Under the pieces are notes generated by a model. The model ran no database searches. It was not told the DNA's origin and worked only from the letters and a program-made list of their open reading frames with translations. Below, piece after piece: positions 32,546 through 32,865 of a DNA stretch of 32,865 nucleotides (positions are counted from its first letter, which is position 1; each line of letters opens with the position of its first letter). Source of the stretch: Prevotella sp. (lineage in GTDB: Bacteria; Bacteroidota; Bacteroidia; Bacteroidales; Bacteroidaceae); assembly GCA_017645905.1 (NCBI GenBank), contig JAGCNO010000021.1:1-32865 (forward strand). Direction: 5' to 3'. The position numbers and the translations under genes are program-made.

Positions 32546-32865
32546 AACCTACTTAAAAAATAGAAAAGATAGCCCAGAACGCCCCCTCTTGCAACAATTG
32601 TACCCAACTGTGCGACATTTCTTATATTATAAGGTAATTCAACTTTCGCAAGCTCGCTTGCTGGGAGTGAAAGGGAAGTGAAGGGGGCCCTTTCACTCCT
32701 TATCACTCCAGACATGCGAAACTTGTATAAGGTAATTATATGCAATTAGACCTAATAGTAGGTGAAGCTCTCTGAGCTCAAATTTGAGCCCATGTACTTT
32801 CTGCAGTTTTAAAGGGGTTTCGCATGTTTTCAGCACCCTGTTTTCATAGTTTTCACTTTTTTCAC
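32546..32865. other. Gene-free right edge with several inverted repeats
   Basis: No gene is seen. Contents: CTTATATTATAAG palindrome (32621-32633); direct repeats TATAAGGTAATT (32628-32639 and 32726-32737); GCAAGC-TC-GCTTGC (32648-32661); a 12-bp stem GGAGTGAAAGGG/CCCTTTCACTCC (32664-32675 and 32688-32699); inverted pair CATGCGAAAC (32713-32722) and GTTTCGCATG (32817-32826); and the perfect palindrome GCTCAAATTTGAGC (32776-32789). Confidence 0.75.
32664..32699. repeat. 12-bp perfect inverted repeat (hairpin)
   Basis: Arms GGAGTGAAAGGG and CCCTTTCACTCC with a 12-nt loop. No T-run follows on either strand, so terminator function is doubtful. Confidence 0.7.

Overview
The window looks like a polysaccharide-utilisation locus (PUL) of a Bacteroidales bacterium, most like Prevotella and relatives. 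The evidence is the paired SusC/SusD outer-membrane genes, a set of secreted glycoside hydrolases with signal peptides, promoters of the Bacteroidetes TAnnTTTG type, and short-period repeats inside signal peptides. No tRNA, rRNA, transposase, CRISPR array or local regulator (hybrid two-component, AraC, ECF sigma) was seen.

Layout. On the minus strand, 14517 down to 1 reads as one long operon: a four-domain fasciclin (FAS1) lipoprotein, a SusC, a SusD, a FAS1 lipoprotein, a second FAS1 lipoprotein now split by a frameshift, a second SusC, and the first 41 codons of another exported protein that runs off the left edge. A 501-bp intergenic region (14518-15018) with nine 22-bp tandem repeats separates this from a plus-strand operon (15019-28157): GH95 alpha-fucosidase-like, GH2 beta-mannosidase-like, GH43, an FG-GAP/VCBS propeller protein, GH3 with a PA14 insert, and L-fucose isomerase. 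A convergent minus-strand pair (32486 to 28172) encodes a GH36 alpha-galactosidase and an SGNH/SASA carbohydrate esterase. The last 379 bp holds a promoter and several inverted repeats but no gene.

How it works together (inference). SusC/D and FAS1 lipoproteins would bind and import oligosaccharides. Secreted or periplasmic exo-enzymes would remove fucose, galactose, xylose/arabinose, mannose and acetyl groups. Fucose isomerase would start cytoplasmic use of released L-fucose. The set fits a fucosylated, acetylated plant glycan such as xyloglucan, but no endo-acting enzyme is present, so the substrate is open.

The most unusual feature is a network of 7-bp tandem repeats with many different unit sequences on both strands. 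They lie in signal peptides, near mature N-termini, in loops, at stop codons and in gene spacers. Because 7 is not a multiple of 3, gain or loss of one unit shifts the frame. Two genes appear caught out of frame at such arrays: SusD needs one more unit to join its conserved leader, and the second FAS1 gene needs one fewer. This suggests slipped-strand phase variation of the PUL. Three families of dispersed palindromic elements also sit in frame inside coding regions, some of them apparently at domain linkers.
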